Shown here in pieces: positions 53,657 through 61,185 of a stretch of 64,000 nt of DNA. Origin of the DNA: a bacterium 336/3. Lineage in GTDB: Bacteria > Bacteroidota > Bacteroidia > Cytophagales > Thermonemataceae. Both the position numbers and the translations under genes were made by a program. Under the pieces are notes generated by a model. It worked only from the letters and a program-made list of their open reading frames with translations, searched no databases and was not told where the DNA came from. The stretch spans positions 2,875,521 through 2,939,520 of the forward strand of contig LJIE01000001.1 of assembly GCA_001281695.1 (NCBI GenBank), given 5' to 3'. Positions within the stretch are counted from its first letter, which is position 1, and the number at the start of each line of letters is the position of its first letter.

Positions 53657-54671
53657 CAATTGCTTGATTAATTTGTTTAATTAGGCTTGGTCCTTCATAC
53701 ACAAAACCTGTATAGAGTTGTATAAGGTCTGCTCCTGCTTTTATTTTATCTAATGCATCTTGTGGACTATGAATCCCTCCTACACCAACAATAACAAACT
53801 TTTTTTGAGAACGTTGAGCTAAATAAGCTATCACCTCTGTTGAACGTTTGGCTAAAGGCTTTCCACTTAAACCACCTGTTTCTTTTGTCTGATTCTCAGG
53901 ACTTTTTAGATTTTCTCTACTCAATGTGGTGTTAGTAGCTATTACACCTGCAATTTTAGTTTCTAACACAATTTCAACTATGTCATCTAACTGACTTTCA
54001 TTCAAATCAGGGGCAATTTTCAGTAGAATAGGCTTTGGCTTCTTCTTTTCGTTATTTTTTTGTTGGAGTGTATGCAAAATATTTTTGAGAGGTTCTTTTT
54101 CTTGTAATGCTCGCAGATTGGGCGTATTGGGCGAACTTACATTCACTACAAAATAGTCTACATACTCAAATAAGTGCTCAAAACCATACAAGTAATCATC
54201 TAAGGCTTGTTCGTTAGGGGTATCTTTATTTTTACCAATATTTCCACCCACAATAATAGAGCTTTTTCTTGTTTTGAGGTGTTTGATAGCTTCCTGCACA
54301 CCATCATTATTAAATCCCATTCTATTAATAATTGCCTCATCAGAAAGCAATCTGAACAAACGAGGCTGTGGATTTCCTGCTTGAGGTTTAGGTGTAAGCG
54401 TACCAATTTCTACAAACCCAAAGCCTAAAGTAGCCATTTCGTCTATGGCTATGGCATTTTTATCGAAGCCTGCTGCAAGCCCCACAGGATTGGGGAATGT
54501 AAGTCCCATCAGTTTACGTTCTAATTTGGCATTTTTATAATTGAACAAGGCTTTGGCTATACTTTTAGCAAATGGAAGTTTAAGAATGGTTTTAAGCCAC
54601 GAAAAGGTAAAATAATGAGCCTTTTCGGCATTCATCGAAAATAAAAATGGGCGTATAAATATTTTGTACAT
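53643..54671 (-). CDS. pyrD: Dihydroorotate dehydrogenase (quinone), class 2
   Basis: A 342-aa membrane-associated flavoenzyme that oxidises dihydroorotate to orotate in pyrimidine synthesis and passes electrons to quinone. Class 2 features: an N-terminal amphipathic helix ([20 protein letters not shown]), [45 protein letters not shown] (with catalytic Ser), [14 protein letters not shown], and the FMN-phosphate loops GGLSGKPL and VGVGGI. Length is standard. Its end overlaps the convergent membrane-protein gene by 14 nt and its terminator lies within that gene. Confidence 0.95.
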   Translation of the reverse strand: MYKIFIRPFLFSMNAEKAHYFTFSWLKTILKLPFAKSIAKALFNYKNAKLERKLMGLTFPNPVGLAAGFDKNAIAIDEMATLGFGFVEIGTLTPKPQAGNPQPRLFRLLSDEAIINRMGFNNDGVQEAIKHLKTRKSSIIVGGNIGKNKDTPNEQALDDYLYGFEHLFEYVDYFVVNVSSPNTPNLRALQEKEPLKNILHTLQQKNNEKKKPKPILLKIAPDLNESQLDDIVEIVLETKIAGVIATNTTLSRENLKSPENQTKETGGLSGKPLAKRSTEVIAYLAQRSQKKFVIVGVGGIHSPQDALDKIKAGADLIQLYTGFVYEGPSLIKQINQAIAKNV

Positions 54672-54696
54672 GATGGTTAGATGGTATTAATACAAC

Positions 54697-54726
54697 AAAT
54701 GCCACCACTTTGAAGTGATGGCATTT
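54697..54726 (-). terminator. secG terminator
   Basis: Stem AAATGCCACCACTT (54697-54710) with AAGTGATGGCATTT (54713-54726); one wobble pair and a tight loop. On the minus strand it leads to TTGTTGTATT. It lies between secG (54748) and pyrD (54671). Confidence 0.6.
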
Positions 54727-54747
54727 ATATTTAAAGATTTTTAGGTA

Positions 54748-54969
54748 TTAAAGAATATGTGTAAGTAATGATAACACAAAAATCCCTATCATCAAACCCC
54801 AAGTAATTTTTTCTAAAAGGTCTGTGGTTTTTTTCACACCAATAAGCTGATTTGCTCCACTTGCCATAGAACCCGTAAGTCCACCACCTTTACTAGAGCT
54901 TTGAGGTAAAATAACAATGATGAGTAATACAGCCACAAGCATCATCAATCCAATAACAGCAACTAACAT
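54748..54969 (-). CDS. secG: Preprotein translocase subunit SecG
   Basis: A 73-aa membrane protein with two helices (LVAVIGLMMLVAVLLIIVIL and TWGLMIGIFVLSLLT) and the family loop PQSSSKGGGLTGSMASGANQ between them. SecG helps the SecYEG channel move proteins across the inner membrane. It lies 19 nt downstream of the TPR gene (54989-56305), with lptE upstream of that; lptE / TPR protein / secG is a conserved Bacteroidota order, which supports the call. Confidence 0.95.
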   Translation of the reverse strand: MLVAVIGLMMLVAVLLIIVILPQSSSKGGGLTGSMASGANQLIGVKKTTDLLEKITWGLMIGIFVLSLLTHIL

Positions 54970-54988
54970 ATTTTTTTATTGATTAGGT

Positions 54989-56305
54989 TTAACTTTCTAA
55001 AATTTCGATTTGAGATGCAAAGTACGCTTTTTTATCTGGATTTTGCAACATCAATTGTTTATAAATTTCAACAGCCTCTGGTATTTTTCCTTCATTAAAA
55101 TATGTAAGAGCTTGTTGTTCAGTTACTTCATTTTCAGGTTTTACTTCTTCAAACAGTTTTTCTTCTGTATTTTTTTCAAATGGTTCAGGCGTTTTTTCTT
55201 CTTCTTTTTCCTCATTATAATTTAATATTTTTTCTAAAGCTTCCTGTTTTTCAACCACTTCTTCTTTTATTTCTACACTTTCTATTTTTGTGTCTTGTAC
55301 TTCTTCTTTGATGATAGGCGTTTCTAAGAAATCCTGCAATGTATCTTCATCTTTTAATTCGATAGCAGAAAAATCCATTTTAAAAATATCTATTTGGCTT
55401 TGATAATAGCCTGCTTTATCTGGAGATATTTCTTTGAGTTTCTCATATACTTCTACAGCTTCTTTGGTATTACCATCATTAAACAGCCTGATAGCTTCTT
55501 CTTCTGTAACTTCTTGATTAATAGAAAAATTTTGGATTTCACTAACAGTTTCTTGCTTTTCTACAATTTCAGTAACAGGTTCTTGAACTTCCTCTTTTAC
55601 ACCTTCTATGTTATCTGGTAATTCTTGAATCATAGAAGAATTTTGGATTTCACTAACAGTTTCTTGCTTTTCTACAATTTCAGTAACAGATTCTTGAACT
55701 TCCTCTTTTATATCCTCTATATTATCTGGTAATTCTTCGTCCTGTGGAGCTTCGTCTGTTAATTTTTTCTCTTTTTTGAAGAGGTCTGATTTTAAAAACT
55801 CATCAATCAAAAGACCTTGTTCTTTCTGAACTTCTGTTTTATCTACAGGTGTTTCATCTACAATTTTATTCGCTTCTTCTGTAGTATAATCTTTTGGCAA
55901 ATAGGATTCTGTGATGTTTGCAAGCTCCTTGTCTAATTCTTCAATAGAAGCATTTTCTATTTTTTTATCGAAAGCATCTATTTCTTGTTGAATATTTTCA
56001 AAGAGTTTCTTATGGACAGGCTCTTGTTCCTGATTGTTCTGTTCTTCCATAACATTCACAGGTTGTGTGGACGCCCCATTTAAAATAAATTTCTTCAAAA
56101 GAGACCTATTATAAACATACAAAGAGGCTTTTCGAATTTTCTGAAGAGCCAAGCTACTATTTTTTTCTTGTAAAAGTCGTGCAACCAATACATGAGGCAA
56201 ATGAAAATATGGATATTTTTGGACTATTTCCTCCAATTCTTCTAAATGGTCTTCTGTCAGATTATTTGGATTTTCTAAAAGACCTGCTAGCACTTGTTTA
56301 TCCAT
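54989..56305 (-). CDS. TPR protein with acidic repeat region, between lptE and secG
   Basis: A 438-aa protein. The N-terminal helical part (NLTEDHLEELEEIVQKYPYF) is followed by a long Glu/Val-rich acidic stretch with coiled-coil character. Two TPR-like units sit at about 275-315 (EEEAIRLFNDGNTKEAVEVY) and at the C-terminus (EQQALTYFNEGKIPEAVEIY). A 37-residue unit (EVQEPVTEIVEKQETVSEIQ plus flanks) is duplicated in tandem. No signal peptide. The conserved place between lptE and secG suggests a role in envelope protein traffic, but the function is not known. Confidence 0.75.
   Translation of the reverse strand: MDKQVLAGLLENPNNLTEDHLEELEEIVQKYPYFHLPHVLVARLLQEKNSSLALQKIRKASLYVYNRSLLKKFILNGASTQPVNVMEEQNNQEQEPVHKKLFENIQQEIDAFDKKIENASIEELDKELANITESYLPKDYTTEEANKIVDETPVDKTEVQKEQGLLIDEFLKSDLFKKEKKLTDEAPQDEELPDNIEDIKEEVQESVTEIVEKQETVSEIQNSSMIQELPDNIEGVKEEVQEPVTEIVEKQETVSEIQNFSINQEVTEEEAIRLFNDGNTKEAVEVYEKLKEISPDKAGYYQSQIDIFKMDFSAIELKDEDTLQDFLETPIIKEEVQDTKIESVEIKEEVVEKQEALEKILNYNEEKEEEKTPEPFEKNTEEKLFEEVKPENEVTEQQALTYFNEGKIPEAVEIYKQLMLQNPDKKAYFASQIEILES
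55521..55737. repeat. Tandem 111-nt duplication inside the TPR gene
   Basis: Bases 55521-55626 recur at 55632-55737 with a 111-nt offset (37 codons) and only a few differences, for example atagaaaaatttt versus atagaagaatttt. The reading frame is kept. It looks like a recent in-frame duplication in the acidic linker of the encoded protein. Confidence 0.85.
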
Positions 56306-56364
56306 TTTACTTGATTCAATTTTAAATTAAAACATAAACGCTAATCTATAATATTTTTTTTAAT

Positions 56365-56865
56365 CTACCAATTTGCAACTGTTTTTTGAAAAATATCAAA
56401 AATTATTTTATCAAAAATCTCTTGTACTTTTTGGGTTTCAGCAGCAGCTAAACTGGTTGTTTGCGGAAAATCTGCATAATTGGAGAAACTTTGTTCAAAA
56501 TTATTACTAATTTCTTTATTATCTGTAAACCTAACTTTTACAGTAATAGTAATGCGTGTTTGGGCTGCTTGATCTTGGGCTGTTGGAGCTAATGGTGTGA
56601 CTTGATAGCCTACTACATCTCCTTCCACAATATAATCAGCTTCTGAATTTGTAATTCGTAATCTTGAGTTTTGTAGATAATAAGATTTTAAATCTTCCGT
56701 TAATTTCTGAGATAAGTTAGGAGGACCATTTCCTGCTATATTATTGAAATTTACTACTTGTATTGTACCAGAAGCCGTAGAACCTGAAAGTGTATAAGAA
56801 ACATTTTTACAAGTAGTAGCTCCTAAGAGTATAAAAAGTATGATTACTTTGATTTTTATTTGCAT
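56365..56865 (-). CDS. lptE: LptE-family outer-membrane lipoprotein
   Basis: A 166-aa lipoprotein: signal VIILFILLGATTC with the lipid Cys at about 19. The mature chain has the Bacteroidota LptE pattern: SYTLSGSTASGTIQVVNFNN, LSQKLTEDLKSYYLQNSRLR, YIVEGDVVGYQVTPLAPTAQ, RITITVKVRFTDNKE and VQEIFDKIIFDIF. LptE plugs the LptD barrel and helps LPS reach the outer leaflet. The neighbouring TPR protein and secG follow on the same strand, the usual Bacteroidota order. Confidence 0.85.
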   Translation of the reverse strand: MQIKIKVIILFILLGATTCKNVSYTLSGSTASGTIQVVNFNNIAGNGPPNLSQKLTEDLKSYYLQNSRLRITNSEADYIVEGDVVGYQVTPLAPTAQDQAAQTRITITVKVRFTDNKEISNNFEQSFSNYADFPQTTSLAAAETQKVQEIFDKIIFDIFQKTVANW

Positions 56866-56884
56866 ATTGACCTAAATATGGTTA

Positions 56885-56892
56885 CAAATATA
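56885..56892 (-). promoter_or_regulatory. Probable -7 element of the lptE operon
   Basis: TATATTTG on the minus strand (56892-56885) is a full TAnnTTTG match, 20 nt ahead of the lptE ATG. A TTG lies about 24 nt further upstream (56919-56917), somewhat beyond the usual spacing and inside the divergent ABC gene. Confidence 0.4.
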
Positions 56893-56909
56893 TAACTTTT
56901 TCAATATAT

Positions 56910-57608
56910 ATGGAAACAATTTTACAATTAAGTGATGTGATCAAAACATATTCCACAGAACAAATATCTAACAATGCTCTCAATGGTATTAATTTAGAGA
57001 TTCGAAAAGGCGATTTTTTAGCTGTTATGGGACCTTCGGGTTGTGGAAAATCTACTTTACTCAATATGATGGGATTACTTGATATCCCAACCAAAGGGGA
57101 TATTTTATTTTTAGGTCAGAAAATTTTAAATTATAACGAAAAAAAAAGAGCGGAGCTTAGGAAAAGAAATATTGGTTTTGTATTTCAGAATTTTAATTTG
57201 ATAGATGATTTAACTGTTTTTGAAAACATTGAACTTCCTCTAATTTATCTCAAACTCTCTGCCAAAGAAAGAAAGGAGCTTGTTTATAATGTCATGGCTA
57301 AACTCAAAATCAGCCATAGAGCTACTTACTTTCCAAGACAACTTTCAGGTGGACAGCAACAACGTGTTGCTATTTGTAGAGCTTTGGTCGCTCAACCCTC
57401 TTTATTACTTGCAGATGAGCCTACAGGCAATCTCGATTCAAGAAATCGAGAAGAGGTTATGCAAATTTTATGGCAACTTAACCAAGAAGGTGTAACAATT
57501 GTCATTGTAACACACTCCTCTCAGGATGCCGATTATGCTCATGGTATTATTCATCTCTTAGACGGACAAATTGTAGGTCAGAAGATTAAGAATCAGATTT
57601 TAAGTTAG
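56910..57608 (+). CDS. ABC transporter ATP-binding protein (LolD/MacB type)
   Basis: A 232-aa ATPase: Walker A GPSGCGKSTLLN, Q-loop FVFQNFNLIDDLTVFENIEL, signature LSGGQQQR, Walker B LLLADEPTGNLD and switch His IVIVTHSS. The EPTGNLD extension and length are typical of the MacB/LolD/FtsE group, which power lipoprotein release or peptide export rather than import. No permease gene is next to it. The next gene, 41 nt downstream, is unknown. It diverges from lptE with a 44-nt gap. Confidence 0.9.
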   Translation: METILQLSDVIKTYSTEQISNNALNGINLEIRKGDFLAVMGPSGCGKSTLLNMMGLLDIPTKGDILFLGQKILNYNEKKRAELRKRNIGFVFQNFNLIDDLTVFENIELPLIYLKLSAKERKELVYNVMAKLKISHRATYFPRQLSGGQQQRVAICRALVAQPSLLLADEPTGNLDSRNREEVMQILWQLNQEGVTIVIVTHSSQDADYAHGIIHLLDGQIVGQKIKNQILS

Positions 57609-57649
57609 TTTTTATTACTATTCTTTAACATTTTTTCTAAAATTACAGC

Positions 57650-58069
57650 ATGAGTAGAAAAAAATATAATTGGCACAAAACAGACCATAATAATATTTTA
57701 TTTGGAATGGATTTAGCGAAGAAAGTAGCAACTTATTTACTACAAGGTAATCAGATTGCCCACACACACAGAGATTATTGTGGTATGGCATTAGCCTACT
57801 ATCGTGAGCAGTTTGTATATGGTTTTGTTCAGGATGGTTATGATTTCTATATTGAACAAACTTTTCCATCACAAACAGCCTTTGAGAACTGGCTTGCAAG
57901 CCAGTCTGATGAAAGTTTGAGTGGTAAGGAATTGGAAGATAGCTGGTTTCAGGATAATCAAAGAATTTATCAAAAACGATTAGAAGAGTCTATATCTACG
58001 CCTAATCCTCAAACAACTATGGGCAATTTTTTTATAAAAAAAGGGAGTGATTGGGAAATTTTACCCTAA
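57650..58069 (+). CDS. Protein of unknown function
   Basis: A 139-aa cytoplasmic protein rich in aromatics and Gln (TDHNNILFGMDLAKKVATYL; HRDYCGMALAYYREQFVYGF; YIEQTFPSQTAFENWLASQS). No signal peptide, membrane helix or motif that I recognise. It follows the ABC ATPase by 41 nt on the same strand, so co-transcription is likely. Its stop codon directly abuts the stop of the convergent WG-repeat gene (58070) with no base between. Confidence 0.55.
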   Translation: MSRKKYNWHKTDHNNILFGMDLAKKVATYLLQGNQIAHTHRDYCGMALAYYREQFVYGFVQDGYDFYIEQTFPSQTAFENWLASQSDESLSGKELEDSWFQDNQRIYQKRLEESISTPNPQTTMGNFFIKKGSDWEILP

Positions 58070-59833
58070 TTACTCAAAATACTCTGTGCCATCTAAACTA
58101 ACAAAGCCCATTTTATCTCCTTTTTTGACTAAATAATATGGTTTATTACCTACTTGAATAGGATATCTGTTCGCATTATCTATTATAAATTCTGTGTATT
58201 TGGGTGTTATGAGTTGCTTTTCAGCATTTCTTAAGCCAAATAAATCTTTTTCCTGAATAATAAATATTTCTGTGTAAAAATCCATTTTGATATTATCATA
58301 TTGACAAGGAATAATGAATTTTCCTTTTTTATCTAAAACCCCAATCTTATTATTCAAAGAAACTCTTACAAAATTTTCTCCTAATGTGCCAAAGCCTACA
58401 TATTCATAATCATCAAATTCTTCCTTGTGGATTCTTTTGCCCAAACTATCAAAAAGAACCTGTTTTTTATTTTCTTGTAGACCAAAATATATTTGATGAA
58501 AGTTTGATATACGTTTGTATTGGCAAGGGATTATTTCTTCTCCTTTTGCATTGATAACCCCTTGCAAGTCTTGGGTATTTGTAACAGAAAAAGTCATGGG
58601 TTTTGAACCATAATTCTCTTTAACTTCTTTATAATCAAGTTTTTTTAATACATTATTTTGCATATCAATGACCAAAAGTTTATCATTTTTGTTCACGATA
58701 ACCTTTTGATTATCTAATGTCTGGGTGTAAATGGTTTTGTATACAATAGGAATTACTATTTTTCCATCATAATCTATCATTCCAGATAAGCCATTGATGG
58801 TAATTTGCCAAAAACCAGCATTACCATTCATAGCAAGAAAAACTGGCTTTTCTGTTAAGGTAAGCGGGTGAGTATATTTTAAGGTTTTAAGGTTGATTAA
58901 ACCATATTTTTCATTTTTATAAACAATCAGTTGATTCACTTCTGGAGTAATACTATTAAACTTCTCTGGCAAGGCTTGTTTTTGGGTTTTGTTATCAATG
59001 AGTGTATATAAGAGTTCATGATTGGATGCACTTTCCATTTTTAAAGTATAACCTTCTATAAAATTACTGTTTTCTTCAACATAAGGCATTTTTTGAAGAA
59101 CTTGTCCTTTTTTGTTAATGAGAACTCTTTGTCCATTTTTTATCACAATAGCTTTTCCATTTTCAAAACAGCCCATACCTCCTGGGTTATGTTCAAATAT
59201 AAAAGGAATGACCACTTGGTTTTTATCATTTACAAATCCAAATTTTCCGTTTTTACCTATTCCAAAAAGTCCTTCACTATAACAATATTCTGTAACAGGC
59301 GACCAAATATCATATTGGAATGGAATCAGTATTTTTCCATCTCTATTAATAAAACCTGTTTTTTCATTGATAGACGCATAAGCTATTCCATTTTTATCGA
59401 AACCTCGCCAATTGAACAAACCGTTCAGTTTAAGAAGTTCTTTTCCCTCTTGATTGAGCATAATAAAAGAACCTTTACCTATTTCATAATTCCCTTCCTG
59501 AATATAAAACCGTCCATGTTCTCTATCCCAAATCATAGGTTCTTTATATTTTGCTGGAATGAGCCATTTATTTTGTAGGTCAATCAACCCCCATTTACCT
59601 TGAAATTTCACATTGGCAAACGTGATTGTTTTTTTTGTGACAAGATTTGAATCTGATATAAAATGTTCTACCTCATCATATAAGGTTGGAATAATAATTT
59701 TTTTGGAAACATCCGAAAACCCCCATTTACCGTTTTTATTGTAAGGGATAAGGCTTTGAGGTTCGTTGATTCTGAGCAATAATTCAAAAAAGAAGAGAAA
59801 ATGCAGCATAAGCGTTTTTTGTTTGGATTTCAA
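58070..59833 (-). CDS. WG-repeat protein
   Basis: A 587-aa protein made of WG repeats of about 30-50 residues with the core (K/N)-W/F/Y-G-(F/L/V)-(I/V)-(D/N) (GKWGFSDVSKKIIIPTLYDE; GKWGLIDLQNKWLIPAKY; GKFGFVNDKNQVVIPFIF; DLFGLRNAEKQLITPKY). A hydrophobic N-terminus (LMLHFLFFFELLLRI) suggests export or anchoring. It starts at TTG (59833), which supplies a KSKQK n-region; ATG at 59809 is the alternative. WG repeats form beta-structures for binding; the ligand is unknown. A hairpin sits 19 nt before the start. Confidence 0.82.
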   Translation of the reverse strand: MKSKQKTLMLHFLFFFELLLRINEPQSLIPYNKNGKWGFSDVSKKIIIPTLYDEVEHFISDSNLVTKKTITFANVKFQGKWGLIDLQNKWLIPAKYKEPMIWDREHGRFYIQEGNYEIGKGSFIMLNQEGKELLKLNGLFNWRGFDKNGIAYASINEKTGFINRDGKILIPFQYDIWSPVTEYCYSEGLFGIGKNGKFGFVNDKNQVVIPFIFEHNPGGMGCFENGKAIVIKNGQRVLINKKGQVLQKMPYVEENSNFIEGYTLKMESASNHELLYTLIDNKTQKQALPEKFNSITPEVNQLIVYKNEKYGLINLKTLKYTHPLTLTEKPVFLAMNGNAGFWQITINGLSGMIDYDGKIVIPIVYKTIYTQTLDNQKVIVNKNDKLLVIDMQNNVLKKLDYKEVKENYGSKPMTFSVTNTQDLQGVINAKGEEIIPCQYKRISNFHQIYFGLQENKKQVLFDSLGKRIHKEEFDDYEYVGFGTLGENFVRVSLNNKIGVLDKKGKFIIPCQYDNIKMDFYTEIFIIQEKDLFGLRNAEKQLITPKYTEFIIDNANRYPIQVGNKPYYLVKKGDKMGFVSLDGTEYFE

Positions 59834-59851
59834 AATACTATACTACAAAAA

Positions 59852-59881
59852 AGATGCAACTTTTTATAGTAAGTTGCATCT
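59852..59881 (-). terminator. Second hairpin, between the phasin-like and WG-repeat genes
   Basis: A perfect 11-bp stem: 59852-59862 (AGATGCAACTT) and 59871-59881 (AAGTTGCATCT) with an 8-nt loop. A T-run follows on the minus strand. It comes right after the 59892-59911 terminator and 19 nt before the WG-repeat gene start, so it is either a back-up terminator or a leader element. Confidence 0.6.
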
Positions 59882-59891
59882 AAAAAATAAA

Positions 59892-59911
59892 AGCCAGAAT
59901 TTCTTCTGGCT
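59892..59911 (-). terminator. Terminator of the phasin-like gene
   Basis: An 8-bp stem AGCCAGAA (59892-59899) / TTCTGGCT (59904-59911) with a 4-nt loop, followed on the minus strand by TTTATTTTTTA. It lies 6 nt after the stop codon at 59918. Confidence 0.8.
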
Positions 59912-59917
59912 CTTTAA

Positions 59918-60247
59918 TTATGCTTTCACAGTTTTCTTAGTGGCTACTTTATCGGCATTATCCTTACCTTCTAAAGCTTCTACTCTTTTCAACACTTCCT
60001 GCAATTCGTTTTCTGTTACAAACTTAAAACGAGAAGTTACTTTTTCTACCAATTTGCTCAATTGGTCTTCAAATTCTTTCTTTTTAGATTCTGTATTTTT
60101 TGTAAATTCATCTAAAAGTTTCTTTCCTTCATCACCAGAAAGTTTACTTTCTTCTACTAATTTCTCTACTGTGCTTTTTAAAGTTTCAGCAGTGATAGAG
60201 ATAAAACCGATACCAGTGTAAATGAATTTTTTAAATAAATCTTGCAT
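59918..60247 (-). CDS. Phasin-like helical protein
   Basis: A 109-aa all-helical protein. The start MQDLFKKFIYTGIGFISITA has an amphipathic first helix, and KSTVEKLVEESKLSGDEGKK plus EFTKNTESKKKEFEDQLSKL match the PhaF/phasin-type pattern of polyhydroxyalkanoate-granule-associated proteins; ENELQEVLKRVEALEGK forms a short C-terminal coiled coil, followed by a Lys-rich tail (ATKKTVKA). Such proteins coat PHA granules or act as small coiled-coil adaptors. PHA synthesis genes are not in the window, so the role is inferred. Confidence 0.7.
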   Translation of the reverse strand: MQDLFKKFIYTGIGFISITAETLKSTVEKLVEESKLSGDEGKKLLDEFTKNTESKKKEFEDQLSKLVEKVTSRFKFVTENELQEVLKRVEALEGKDNADKVATKKTVKA

Positions 60248-60286
60248 ATTTGTAGGGATTTGGAGATTGTTGTGTTTTTCTTGCTA

Positions 60287-60294
60287 CAAAGATA
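60287..60294 (-). promoter_or_regulatory. Probable -7 element of the phasin-like gene
   Basis: TATCTTTG on the minus strand (60294-60287) is a full TAnnTTTG match, 40 nt before the ATG at 60247. No TTG lies at the usual upstream distance. Confidence 0.35.
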
Positions 60295-60419
60295 ATATGC
60301 ATGCTGAGTATATTGTTATTTTTTTGTCGAAAAAATTTACTTTTTTACTAAAAAAAATGCTTTTTTTGCATTTTATAAACTTAAATTTTGTACTTTTTAA
60401 AGAAATATAGAATTACATC

Positions 60420-61088
60420 ATGGATTTTGAAAAAGGAGAAGTATTGTTAATAGATAAACCTTTGGGCTGGACATCTTTTCAGGCTCTCAAAAAATTACGT
60501 TATCAGCTAAAAATCAAAAAAATAGGACATGCAGGCACATTAGACCCCCTTGCAACTGGTTTACTGATACTTTGCACAGGCAAAAAAACCAAAGAAATAG
60601 ATTCTTATCAAGCTCAAGAAAAAGAATACACTGGAACATTTGTGTTGGGTAAAACTACCCCCTCCATAGATTTAGAAACAGATTTTGATGCTGAATATGA
60701 CATCACACATCTCCATGCTGAAAATATTTCATCAATTATTCCTCAGTTTGTAGGCGAAATAGACCAAACACCTCCTATTTTTTCAGCCATCAAGCAAGAT
60801 GGTAAACGCCTTTATGAATTGGCACGTAAAGGACAAGATACTGAAATTAAATCAAGAAAAATTCTCATTTCAGAACTTGAATTTACTGATATTTCTCGTT
60901 TTCCTGAAGTAGACTTTAGAGTAGTTTGTTCAAAAGGTACTTATATTCGTAGTCTTGCTCGTGATATAGGTGTAGCTTTGGGGGCTGGGGCTTATTTAAA
61001 AGCTTTGTGTAGAACACGCATTGGAGAATTTAAGCTCGAAGATGCTTGGCAAATTCAAGACCTTATAGATCAAGTAAAAAGTGTATAA
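60420..61088 (+). CDS. truB: tRNA pseudouridine(55) synthase TruB
   Basis: A 222-aa enzyme that turns U55 of tRNA into pseudouridine in the T-loop. Motifs: LLIDKPLGWTSFQALKKLRY, the catalytic loop KKIGHAGTLDPLATGLLILC with the nucleophilic Asp in TLDPLA, the Tyr/Arg motif VVCSKGTYIRSLARDIG and QTPPIFSAIKQDGKRLYELA. It has normal length for the core enzyme and lacks a PUA tail, as is usual in Bacteroidota. It is followed after about 100 nt by the UDP-sugar dehydrogenase gene. Confidence 0.95.
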   Translation: MDFEKGEVLLIDKPLGWTSFQALKKLRYQLKIKKIGHAGTLDPLATGLLILCTGKKTKEIDSYQAQEKEYTGTFVLGKTTPSIDLETDFDAEYDITHLHAENISSIIPQFVGEIDQTPPIFSAIKQDGKRLYELARKGQDTEIKSRKILISELEFTDISRFPEVDFRVVCSKGTYIRSLARDIGVALGAGAYLKALCRTRIGEFKLEDAWQIQDLIDQVKSV

Positions 61089-61149
61089 TTTTACTACTGT
61101 TTATTTTTTTTTAGATTTGTAGTCACTAAACATTGAATGCCTAAACTAT

Positions 61150-61180
61150 TTATAACTCATTACTTCATAATTTATAATTC
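61150..61180. repeat. Copy C of a short dispersed intergenic repeat
   Basis: TTATAACTCATTACTTCATA and then ATTTATAATTC, just ahead of the UDP-sugar dehydrogenase start. It shares TTATAACTCAT-ACTT with 45385-45407 and ATAATTTATAA with the reverse of 2114-2138. Confidence 0.35.
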
Positions 61181-61185
61181 TTTTT

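Noticed and set aside
60355-60385. Hairpin AAAATGC / GCATTTT upstream of truB
   Set aside because: A 7-bp stem of mostly A-T pairs around a T loop; too weak to call a terminator or riboswitch.
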